DNA from: Bacillota bacterium
GTDB taxonomy: Bacteria; Bacillota; Clostridia; Christensenellales; CAG-138
Length of the DNA: 5,550 nucleotides
Direction of reading: 5' to 3'
Assembly (NCBI GenBank): GCA_023395595.1
Contig: JAEWYO010000084.1
Span: 1 to 5,550 of the forward strand
Below, piece by piece: positions 1 to 4,720 of the stretch (the stretch's first letter is position 1; each line of letters begins with the position of its first letter). The notes below the pieces were generated by a model that saw only the letters and a program-made list of their open reading frames with translations, made no database searches and was not told the DNA's origin. The translations under genes were made by a program, and so were the position numbers.

Positions 1-118
1 CAACATGACGAAGCCGAGCGCCCGCTGTGCGGGATGAAGCGAGGCGAAGGAATGGCAAGCAAAGGAGCGGTAGGAGTGGGCTTTAGCCCCGACGCACCGC
101 GACTATTGCGCTGCCTAT

Positions 119-146
119 CCGGGAGAGTAGGTAGCCGCCGGGATCC
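119..146 (+). pseudogene. 5S rRNA 3'-end-like segment, copy A
   Basis: The segment contains GGGAGAGTAGG followed by GCCGCCGGG. This resembles the 3' strand of bacterial 5S rRNA: the conserved GAGAGTAGG and the terminal helix strand. A complete 5S gene is not present. The roughly 90 bases upstream lack the complementary 5' strand (a CCCGGCGGC-like start) and the conserved loop sequences of the 5S molecule. It is therefore only a tail fused to an unrelated GC-rich module. The resemblance comes from knowledge of the 5S family; I could not run a covariance model. Confidence 0.5.
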
Positions 147-191
147 AACAAACAGAAACGCCCATGCAATGCATGGGCGTTTCTGTTTGTT
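147..191 (+). terminator. Perfect 22-bp palindrome after 5S-like tail, copy A
   Basis: Arms 147-168 and 170-191 are perfectly complementary around a single central base (169), giving an unusually long stem. The 5' arm is A-rich and the 3' arm ends in a T-rich stretch (TTTCTGTTTGTT), so a transcript from the left would form a stem followed by U-rich RNA, as in an intrinsic terminator. It may work in both directions. The core CCATGCA-A-TGCATGG is shared with copy B, where the central base is T. The terminator role is inferred; the palindrome is seen directly. Confidence 0.7.
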
Positions 192-395
192 AAATTCTGA
201 TGGATAACTATTTTTCCGGGCTTGCGCTAGTTTGCGCGGAAACCAAGAGACAGGATTACTTACTTTCGCAAAGCGCTTGACTTGCAATGGGCGAAGGCGA
301 GCGCGCCCAGTGGGCGATGAAGCGAGCCGTAAGCCCAGTGAGCAACGAGCGATGCAAGCGATAGCGCAGCAGCGCGACGATTGCGAACTGTGAAC

Positions 396-423
396 CCGGG
401 AGAGTAGGTAGCCGCCGGGATCC
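396..423 (+). pseudogene. 5S rRNA 3'-end-like segment, copy B
   Basis: These bases are identical to 119-146 and likewise look like the 3' end of 5S rRNA without the rest of the molecule. Identity across this block contrasts with strong divergence immediately upstream, so it is either recently copied or selectively kept. A complete 5S gene is again excluded, because no complementary 5' strand of the terminal helix lies about 90-120 bases upstream. Confidence 0.5.
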
Positions 424-466
424 AACAAAACAAAAGACCATGCATTGCATGGTCTTTTGTTTTGTT
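424..466 (+). terminator. Perfect 21-bp palindrome after 5S-like tail, copy B
   Basis: Arms 424-444 and 446-466 are perfectly complementary around one central base (445). The 3' arm is T-rich (TCTTTTGTTTTGTT), fitting an intrinsic terminator for rightward transcription. Compared with the copy A palindrome, the outer arm sequence has changed at several positions on both sides, so complementarity is preserved. Function is inferred from shape only. Confidence 0.7.
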
Positions 467-559
467 TGCATACTTGTGTTTACCTACTCCCCCGAACCTA
501 GCCAGCCAACGCGCGAAGCGCACTGGCCATGCAAAATGTAAAGACGATGAACACAATTA

Positions 560-583
560 AGAATCCTCCGCGCAGAGGATTTT
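560..583 (-). terminator. Probable terminator of the leftward operon
   Basis: AATCCTC (562-568) pairs with GAGGATT (575-581) around a six-base loop, and two more pairs (one G-T) extend the stem to 560/583. It begins 15 bases beyond the stop codon of the leftward membrane-protein gene. Read leftward, the stem is followed by only a broken T-rich stretch (CTTAATTG), so it may be weak. The TTTT on the other side could make it work partly for rightward transcription too. Confidence 0.5.
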
Positions 584-597
584 GGATCGACTTAGTC

Positions 598-1035
598 TTA
601 CATTTTTTTCATATAATATAGCTTGACGGCACTCGTAACCAGAAGTTGAAAGAGGGCAACGCAGATTAAAGTAACAAACACAATCTCATTGAAATAACCG
701 ATAACGATGCCAGCAAGAATTAGAGTCATAGAAAGGATGACGGTCATCGGAATGCCAGACTTTGCCCAAATTGCGCGGGTGCGTTCATCATTCTCTTTAT
801 TGTAAAGGACTTGTAGCTTTTGATCATCAGATAGTGCCCGACGGTACTGCGCGATTAGGTAGACCAGCACCAATGCACCAACTGCTGAGAAACCACATTG
901 AAATGAAAATGTAAGGGTATCCTTAATCGTATTTGAAGCACCAAACTGGTTGTATAGTAAAACTGATATAAAGATCAACAATACACCACTAAACAACAGA
1001 ATTCGCCGATTTAATCTTTGTTTGAACGCAGCCAT
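598..1035 (-). CDS. Small four-helix membrane protein, paired with Cro/CI regulator
   Basis: This 145-residue protein has no function I can name. Four hydrophobic segments lie at about residues 12-29, 41-63, 95-113 and 117-139, so it should sit in the cytoplasmic membrane as two helical hairpins. They are separated by a charged loop (residues 64-92) carrying KENDERTRAI at 80-89. A KxNDER-type loop between helix pairs occurs in small uncharacterised Firmicutes membrane proteins encoded beside short HTH regulators. The ATG at 1035 is preceded by AAAGGAAG, which overlaps the end of the upstream regulator gene; the genes are only 6 bp apart, so translation is probably coupled. The Bacillus yozG-yoaS pair is a comparable arrangement, not a claimed orthologue. 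Confidence is high that the gene is real and low on its role. Confidence 0.85.
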   Translation of the reverse strand: MAAFKQRLNRRILLFSGVLLIFISVLLYNQFGASNTIKDTLTFSFQCGFSAVGALVLVYLIAQYRRALSDDQKLQVLYNKENDERTRAIWAKSGIPMTVILSMTLILAGIVIGYFNEIVFVTLICVALFQLLVTSAVKLYYMKKM

Positions 1036-1041
1036 GTTTTG

Positions 1042-1254
1042 CTACTTCCTTTCTAGGTCAACATCAGTAAAATCAAATACTTCCTCAATTGTGAGACCAA
1101 AATAGCGCGCCAGTTTATAAGCTAGATTCAGCGAAGCGATATACTTGCCTACTTCAATAGATGTAATGGTTTGTCGTGTTGTACCCACGGCAAGAGCCAA
1201 CTGTTCTTGCGATAGATCGTGTTCTTTTCGGAGTTCTTTGATTCGCGTGCGCAT
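1042..1254 (-). CDS. Cro/CI (XRE) family HTH transcriptional regulator
   Basis: This 70-residue DNA-binding protein is almost entirely one helix-turn-helix domain of the Cro/CI type. LSQEQLA (residues 14-20) is the first helix of the motif, TTRQTITSIE (25-34) the recognition helix, and the rest (SLNLAYKLARYFGLTIEEVFDF) follows the family pattern. The usual SIENGKYNPSL reads SIEVGKYIASL, so N35 of the common form is Val and the NP pair is Ile-Ala. The start at 1254 is chosen over an in-frame ATG at 1332 because AAGGAG (1264-1269) lies nine bases upstream, and because the longer form would run through the -10 box and the expected transcription start. It is first in an operon with the membrane protein at 598-1035 and probably represses its own promoter through the nearby palindromes. 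Confidence 0.9.
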   Translation of the reverse strand: MRTRIKELRKEHDLSQEQLALAVGTTRQTITSIEVGKYIASLNLAYKLARYFGLTIEEVFDFTDVDLERK

Positions 1255-1263
1255 ATAGGAATG

Positions 1264-1269
1264 CTCCTT
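1264..1269 (-). promoter_or_regulatory. Ribosome binding site fixing the regulator start
   Basis: Read leftward this is AAGGAG, nine bases before the ATG at 1254. It supports the 70-residue form of the regulator rather than the 96-residue frame starting at 1332. Confidence 0.8.
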
Positions 1270-1271
1270 TG

Positions 1272-1289
1272 TGCAAAGCATGCTTTGCA
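1272..1289. promoter_or_regulatory. 18-bp perfect palindrome, candidate operator
   Basis: TGCAAAGCATGCTTTGCA is its own reverse complement. It lies directly downstream of the -10 box of the leftward promoter and covers the expected transcription start (about 1284), where a bound repressor would block initiation. Its right half plus one base, ATGCTTTGCA (1280-1289), recurs at 1322-1331, exactly 42 bp away or about four helical turns. Assignment as the binding site of the adjacent Cro/CI regulator is inferred from position and symmetry. Confidence 0.55.
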
Positions 1290-1290
1290 T

Positions 1291-1319
1291 ATAGTACCAC
1301 TGAGGATTAATAATGTCAT
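1291..1319 (-). promoter_or_regulatory. Promoter of the regulator-membrane protein operon
   Basis: Read leftward, ATGACA (1314-1319) is a 5/6 match to the -35 consensus. A 17-base spacer separates it from TACTAT (1291-1296), a 4/6 match to the -10 consensus with an extended TGG in front. The start of transcription should fall near 1284, leaving a short leader before the ribosome binding site. Palindromic sites lie on both sides. Confidence 0.65.
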
Positions 1320-1321
1320 GT

Positions 1322-1336
1322 ATGCTTTGCAAGCAT
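1322..1336. promoter_or_regulatory. Inverted repeat upstream of the -35 box, candidate second operator
   Basis: ATGCTT (1322-1327) and AAGCAT (1331-1336) are inverted around a 3-base spacer. The site shares ATGCTTTGCA with the palindrome at 1280-1289 and lies two bases outside the -35 box of the leftward promoter. A repressor bound to both sites would bracket the promoter. The repeat is seen directly; its role is inferred. Confidence 0.45.
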
Positions 1337-1544
1337 TACGCACGGCAAATTAAGAAAAGCGATGCACTCCCATGTAAAACAAAATGTAATCTAATGATAA
1401 TGTAACATAAAGCATCAAAAAGTGGCTACGCGCAAAAACAGAACAGAAATGTTGCAAGAATAAATTTACATAGTTGCAAGCAAACAACAGAAAAGTAACA
1501 ATACGTACGTAAAATGATTATAGAAAGACAAGGAGGAAACTAGG

Positions 1545-1793
1545 ATGAGTCATATGAAGCGGATTGCGGGTATTATTGCTTTGGTATTGGTTATTCTCAC
1601 CCTGCTTGTCAGCATCGGTTGTTCCGCCATTGCATCGGATTTTGTGCGTTCTAATGTTGCTTATCCGGCGAGTGAAACGACTGTTACATTAGAGCGAATC
1701 TCAGATCTGCGTCCGCCGCTTGCAGCTCCAAGAGCAACTTCTGGTTCAGAAGTTGAGTTGATAACGCTTATTTGTGATTATCAGGCAGAATAA
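1545..1793 (+). CDS. Small exported or membrane-anchored protein, unknown function
   Basis: I do not recognise this 82-residue protein. The start is well supported: AAGGAGG at 1530-1536 lies eight bases before the ATG, and a second ATG at 1554 would be too far from it. The N-terminus is a typical export signal or anchor, with a basic start (MSHMKR) and a hydrophobic run from residue 7 to about 25. Possible processing is by signal peptidase I after A28-I-A30; C26 in SIGC makes a poor lipobox. About 50 residues remain outside, with a proline/alanine stretch (RPPLAAPRATSG, residues 56-67) and a second cysteine at 77. It stands alone between a divergent 290-bp spacer and a terminator, so it is probably monocistronic. 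No convincing promoter was found upstream; a TAAAAT at 1510-1515 lacks a matching -35 box. Confidence 0.75.
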   Translation: MSHMKRIAGIIALVLVILTLLVSIGCSAIASDFVRSNVAYPASETTVTLERISDLRPPLAAPRATSGSEVELITLICDYQAE

Positions 1794-1813
1794 ATGCATC
1801 ATTTGATCTGTTT

Positions 1814-1844
1814 AGCAGCGTGTACAAGCGCTGCTTTTTGTTTT
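1814..1844 (+). terminator. Intrinsic terminator after the small exported protein
   Basis: AGCAGCG (1814-1820) pairs perfectly with CGCTGCT (1829-1835) around an eight-base loop. It is followed by TTTT-G-TTTT, 21 bases after the stop codon of the 82-residue gene. This separates that gene from the dehydratase gene downstream. Confidence 0.85.
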
Positions 1845-1860
1845 GCATCGTCTACTGAAC

Positions 1861-1889
1861 TTGCGTTTCTGTTATAAATCTCATATACT
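1861..1889 (+). promoter_or_regulatory. Candidate promoter of the nucleotide-sugar dehydratase gene
   Basis: TATACT (1884-1889) is a 5/6 match to the -10 consensus. It is preceded at 17 bases by TTGCGT (1861-1866), which matches only the TTG half of the -35 consensus. The predicted leader is about 55 bases. The preceding terminator means a promoter is needed in this gap. Confidence 0.5.
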
Positions 1890-1949
1890 GGTACTGTTTC
1901 GAACGTGCAATATGTTTGATTCTATTTTAAATAAGCTTATGAGGTTCGC

Positions 1950-3839
1950 ATGAGAAAACCATTTCCGGGAGTTAGTTTAGATCATATCGCGCGTGTCATT
2001 GTATTGATTGTTGCGGATATGGTTCTGATTACTCTTGCGTATATCATTGCGACTTGGCTTCCATTTTCTGGCGAAGGAAGCCAATATCTGTTTCCGTTTT
2101 ATGTCAATGGAAGGATTGCATTCTCTTACTTACAGTTAATTACTTTTACAGTCGTTTATATTTCAAGCTTTGCCGTGTTTCGGATGTATGGGCGCACCTG
2201 GCTGGACGGGCTCAATGCCGAGAACATCTATATTCTTGCGGCGGTCGGCGTCGGCACAGGCGTTATTTTCGCGGTGAATGTTTTATTTGGCAACGAGTAT
2301 AAACTCTCGTTGTTCTTAGCCGGAATCATTCTACTGCCGCTTTTATTCATTGAGCGGTATATATTCCGTGCGTTGCAGCGTGCAAGACGCTTGATGATCA
2401 ATCGCCAAAGCAGCGGGAAATCGCCACTGTTGATCGTTGGTGCAGGATTCTTTGGAAAATATGTGCAGGCGCAGATCATGTCCGGCATTATGAAGGGGAC
2501 GAGTTATGTTGCCGCATTTGTGGATGATGACCCGAAGAAGATCGGTACAAGGATCCGCGGGGTGAAGGTTGTCGGAAAGACTGCTGAGATACCGGAGATT
2601 GTCAATCGGCTTGGAATTCGCGAGATTATTCTTGCGATTCCGTCTATCAGCGAAGCAAGGCAGATTGAGCTTGTCGCGCTGTGCAAATCAACCAAATGTC
2701 GCGTTCGTATGGTCTCGCCGCTGCGCGATCTTGATACGCAGCCTACCATGCGGGATATTCGCGAGATCAGTATTGACGATATTCTGTTTCGTCCGGAGGT
2801 CAAACTCGATAAGGAGAGCATAGCGGAATATATTCAGCACAAAACCGTGCTTGTCACGGGTGGTGGCGGTTCAATTGGATCGGAGATTTGCCGCCAAACG
2901 GCGATGTTTTATCCGAGTAAGCTCATCATCTTCGATATTTATGAGAATAATGCCTATGAGCTTCAGATGGAGTTTAAACGTCGTTTTCCTTGGCTCAATG
3001 TATGCATTCGCATCGGCTCTGTGCGGGACAAGGCGCGCGTGGATGATGTGATGGCGGAGTTTCAGCCGGATCTTGTGGTGCATTGCGCCGCACATAAGCA
3101 CGTTCCCCTCATGGAAGACAGTCCGGCAGAGGCAATTAAGAACAACGTAATCGGTACCTATAATGTCATCCGCAGCGCGAGTGAGCATGGGGTCAAACGC
3201 TTTGTTCAGCTTTCAACCGATAAGGCGGTCAACCCGACCAATGTGATGGGCGCAAGCAAGCGCGTAACCGAACTAATTGTGCAGGACTATGCAAAAAAGA
3301 GCCCGATGAAGTGCATGACGGTTCGTTTTGGCAATGTGCTTGGTTCATATGGCAGCGTAATCCCTCTCTTTGAGAGCCAAATTCGGGCAGGTGGTCCCGT
3401 TCAGGTGACACACCCGGATATTACACGTTATTTTATGACGATCCCGGAAGCGGCACAGCTTGTTTTGCAGGCGGGCGCGCTGGGGGAGAGCGGGGCAATC
3501 TATGTGCTCAACATGGGCTCACCCGTCCGCATCATGGATCTTGCGGAGAAGCTCATTCGCTACTATGGCTACACGCCCAATGAGGACATGCCGATTGAGA
3601 TCATCGGTCTTCGTCCGGGTGAGAAAATGTATGAAGAACTCACACTCGACGAAGAGGAACAAAGCCTGTTGGAGACGTCACACAACCGTATCTACCGTAC
3701 CCAGCCGCTGGCAATTGACGACGCGGCATTTCCCGCAAAGCTTGCGGCGCTCATGGAAGCATCGCAGACAAACGCACCGGAGATGCTGGATCTCCTAAAG
3801 GAATTGGTTCCCAACTATTGCTGTGCAAAGAAGGGCTGA
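1950..3839 (+). CDS. Membrane-anchored nucleotide-sugar 4,6-dehydratase (CapD/WbpM/PglF family)
   Basis: This 629-residue protein is of usual full length for the family, whose members convert UDP-GlcNAc to the UDP-4-keto-6-deoxy sugar using bound NAD(P), the first step to rare amino sugars for capsule, O-antigen or glycoprotein glycans. Four hydrophobic segments (about 12-37, 57-76, 93-113, 119-136) anchor it. A first Rossmann-like domain follows with VGAGFFGK (163-170). The catalytic short-chain dehydrogenase domain starts near 298 with TGGGGSIGSE (303-312). AAHKHVPLMED (380-390), STDKAVNPTN (422-431) and M433-x3-K437 are present; Met replacing the usual Tyr of YxxxK is normal for this large-enzyme subgroup. 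LRPGEKMYEEL (554-564) is also typical. The start at 1950 has GAGG five bases upstream. No sugar aminotransferase or glycosyltransferase lies beside it, so the exact sugar cannot be told. Confidence 0.93.
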   Translation: MRKPFPGVSLDHIARVIVLIVADMVLITLAYIIATWLPFSGEGSQYLFPFYVNGRIAFSYLQLITFTVVYISSFAVFRMYGRTWLDGLNAENIYILAAVGVGTGVIFAVNVLFGNEYKLSLFLAGIILLPLLFIERYIFRALQRARRLMINRQSSGKSPLLIVGAGFFGKYVQAQIMSGIMKGTSYVAAFVDDDPKKIGTRIRGVKVVGKTAEIPEIVNRLGIREIILAIPSISEARQIELVALCKSTKCRVRMVSPLRDLDTQPTMRDIREISIDDILFRPEVKLDKESIAEYIQHKTVLVTGGGGSIGSEICRQTAMFYPSKLIIFDIYENNAYELQMEFKRRFPWLNVCIRIGSVRDKARVDDVMAEFQPDLVVHCAAHKHVPLMEDSPAEAIKNNVIGTYNVIRSASEHGVKRFVQLSTDKAVNPTNVMGASKRVTELIVQDYAKKSPMKCMTVRFGNVLGSYGSVIPLFESQIRAGGPVQVTHPDITRYFMTIPEAAQLVLQAGALGESGAIYVLNMGSPVRIMDLAEKLIRYYGYTPNEDMPIEIIGLRPGEKMYEELTLDEEEQSLLETSHNRIYRTQPLAIDDAAFPAKLAALMEASQTNAPEMLDLLKELVPNYCCAKKG

Positions 3840-3907
3840 CGGACGGAAATTCCAGAGTAGAAAGGTTGTCGGCATCGATAGAATTGGTTCGCGTGAGCTG
3901 GTCTTTT

Positions 3908-3929
3908 AGACTGCGGAATTCTCCAGTCT
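3908..3929 (+). terminator. Weak hairpin downstream of the dehydratase gene
   Basis: AGACTG (3908-3913) pairs with CAGTCT (3924-3929) around ten bases, followed only by GTTTG. A T-run at 3959-3964 has no clean stem directly before it. Either could end the dehydratase transcript, but neither is convincing. Apart from this and the tRNA promoter, nothing was found between 3840 and 4024. Confidence 0.25.
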
Positions 3930-3974
3930 GTTTGAGAATCCCACAGGCAGGCAGCTGATTTTTTATAGAAATCA

Positions 3975-4003
3975 TTGCAATTGCATCAGGATTTCAGTAT
4001 AAT
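3975..4003 (+). promoter_or_regulatory. Promoter of the tRNA-Ser gene
   Basis: TATAAT (3998-4003) is a perfect -10 box, with TTGCAA (3975-3980) as a -35 box at the ideal 17-base spacing. Transcription should begin near 4010, about 15 bases before the tRNA. The start region is a GC-rich palindrome (TTCGCGCGAA, 4008-4017), which could make the promoter sensitive to growth rate, as is known for stable-RNA promoters with GC-rich discriminators. That last point is inference. Confidence 0.8.
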
Positions 4004-4024
4004 AAATTTCGCGCGAACATTCGT

Positions 4025-4112
4025 GGAGGGTTGTCAGAGTGGTCGATCGTGCGGCACTCGAAATGCCGTGTCCCGAAAGGGACCCAGGGTTCGAATCCCT
4101 GGCCCTCCGCCA
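4025..4112 (+). tRNA. tRNA-Ser (anticodon CGA)
   Basis: The gene is complete at 88 bases with encoded CCA. The acceptor strand GGAGGGT (4025-4031) pairs with GCCCTCC (4102-4108, one G-T pair), followed by discriminator G4109 and CCA 4110-4112. The anticodon stem CGGCA/TGCCG (4052-4056, 4064-4068) encloses loop CTCGAAA, with anticodon CGA at 4059-4061, reading codon UCG. The long variable arm GTCCC-GAAA-GGGAC (4070-4083) is the class II feature expected of serine tRNAs. The T arm is CAGGG-TTCGAAT-CCCTG (4085-4101). It has its own promoter and terminator and so is a single-gene unit. Confidence 0.97.
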
Positions 4113-4121
4113 TCAGGAGAA

Positions 4122-4161
4122 ACGCACCTTTATCTGCGAAGATAAGGGTGCGTCGCTTTTT
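4122..4161 (+). terminator. Intrinsic terminator of the tRNA-Ser gene
   Basis: ACGCACCTTTATC (4122-4134) pairs with GATAAGGGTGCGT (4141-4153) over 13 bp with one G-T pair, around a six-base loop. Five T follow at 4157-4161. It begins ten bases after the tRNA CCA end. The three-base gap between stem and T-run is slightly long, so some readthrough into the acetyltransferase gene is possible. Confidence 0.9.
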
Positions 4162-4200
4162 ATTGTAGCATATTATTTATAGTTAGATCGGATCAAACAC

Positions 4201-4692
4201 ATGTCTATTATCCTATCCACGTTTCAACCGAGCGACGCAAAAGAAGCAATTGAAATTTGGAATCAAATCGTGTGTGAGGGAAACGCGTTTCCACTGCTTG
4301 ATGAATTATCGATCCAGACAGGGATTGCATTGTTTGAGAGCCAGTCTTATACGGGCGTTGCACGCGACGGTGAGACGGGCCAGATGACCGGGCTTTATAT
4401 CCTGCATCCCAACAATGTAGGCAGGTGCGGACATATTTGCAACGCAAGCTACGCCGTAAAGGCGGATCAGCGCGGACGTCAGATTGGTGAAGCGTTGGTT
4501 CGGCATTGCATGGCGACGGCGAAAAAACTTGGATTTCGCATTCTCCAGTTCAATGCTGTCGTCAAGAGCAATCAAGCTGCGTTGCATCTTTATCAAAAAC
4601 TGGAATTTGTGCAGCTTGGTATTATACCGGGTGGATTTCGGAAGGATGACGGAACCTACGAGGATATCATTCCGCACTATATCGTTTTATAG
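4201..4692 (+). CDS. GNAT family N-acetyltransferase
   Basis: This 163-residue protein has the usual GNAT length; such enzymes transfer an acetyl group from acetyl-CoA to an amine. The CoA-binding motif A lies in YAVKADQRGRQIGEALV (residues 84-100). RGRQIG takes the place of the common RGxGxG, with Gln at the middle Gly position. NAVVKSNQAALHLYQKLEF (118-136) is the conserved C-terminal part, where an Asn and a helix ending in LYxKxGF-like residues bind CoA. Substrate cannot be inferred; small amines, amino acids or antibiotics are possible for the family. The ATG at 4201 lacks a good ribosome binding site; only GG at 4190-4191 is near. No better start is visible, since the protein begins at the expected place for the fold. 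No strong promoter was found after the tRNA terminator. It is followed 28 bp later by the flavin-protein gene. Confidence 0.88.
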   Translation: MSIILSTFQPSDAKEAIEIWNQIVCEGNAFPLLDELSIQTGIALFESQSYTGVARDGETGQMTGLYILHPNNVGRCGHICNASYAVKADQRGRQIGEALVRHCMATAKKLGFRILQFNAVVKSNQAALHLYQKLEFVQLGIIPGGFRKDDGTYEDIIPHYIVL

Positions 4693-4720
4693 CAAATTGT
4701 GACACGGAGGTTATCGCACA

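Larger units (their letters stand above)
9..191 (+). repeat. 5S-tail repeat unit, copy A
   Basis: This is the first of two colinear repeat units. It matches copy B (292-466) in blocks at almost constant offset: 9-20 with 292-303, 33-43 (GATGAAGCGAG) with 316-326, 98-110 with 373-385, and 119-152 with 396-429, the last being 34 identical bases. Between blocks the copies differ considerably. The order is a short hairpin (stem 21-25/29-33, loop TGT), a GC-rich stretch, a 5S-rRNA-like tail and a long palindrome. No reading frame here has a ribosome binding site or recognisable protein. The unit may extend left of the window. It could be a structured non-coding RNA gene, a dispersed non-autonomous repeat, or a decayed rRNA operon end. 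The repeat relation is seen directly; its function is not known to me. Confidence 0.7.
292..466 (+). repeat. 5S-tail repeat unit, copy B
   Basis: This second unit has the same direction and order as copy A. It has a hairpin (stem 304-308/312-316, loop AGT) followed by GATGAAGCGAG, a GC-rich stretch, the 5S-like tail at 396-423 and a palindrome at 424-466. The 5' hairpin stem is CGCCC/GGGCG here and CCCGC/GCGGG in copy A, so pairing is kept although the bases differ. The bases between the units (192-291) hold one imperfect hairpin (213-221 with 234-242) and nothing else I can name. Several leftward reading frames cross the unit but lack start signals and are dismissed. Confidence 0.7.

Noticed and set aside
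28..146. A complete 5S rRNA gene ending in the tail at 119-146.
   Set aside because: The complementary 5' strand and the conserved internal loops of 5S rRNA are absent upstream, so only the tail resembles 5S.
1..466. CRISPR array suggested by repeated units with palindromes.
   Set aside because: There are only two units, they are long and divergent, and there is no regular short repeat-spacer pattern or cas gene.
256..556. Two overlapping leftward reading frames of 71 and 98 residues over repeat copy B.
   Set aside because: They run through the repeat and palindrome, have no ribosome binding site, and encode no recognisable or conserved-looking protein.
1255..1332. Longer, 96-residue form of the Cro/CI regulator starting at 1332.
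   Set aside because: It would run through the -10 box and the operator palindrome, while the ATG at 1254 has a good ribosome binding site and matches the usual family start.
1939..1953. Four-codon mini reading frame (ATG AGG TTC GCA TGA) whose stop overlaps the dehydratase start as ATGA.
   Set aside because: It has no ribosome binding site of its own, and its ATGAGG is best read as the binding site of the dehydratase gene. Chance is the simpler explanation.
2228..3411. Several reading frames of 60-105 residues overlapping the dehydratase gene on both strands.
   Set aside because: They are shadows of a well-supported gene with full family motifs, and none has start signals or recognisable domains.
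3801..3890. Ten-base direct repeat GAATTGGTTC at 3801-3810 and 3881-3890, flanking the end of the dehydratase gene.
   Set aside because: It is too short, does not bound any element, and is not next to the tRNA 3' end, so it does not look like an attachment or insertion site.
4025..4112. tRNA-Ser as an integration site for a mobile element.
   Set aside because: No integrase gene and no repeat of the tRNA 3' end are present in the window.
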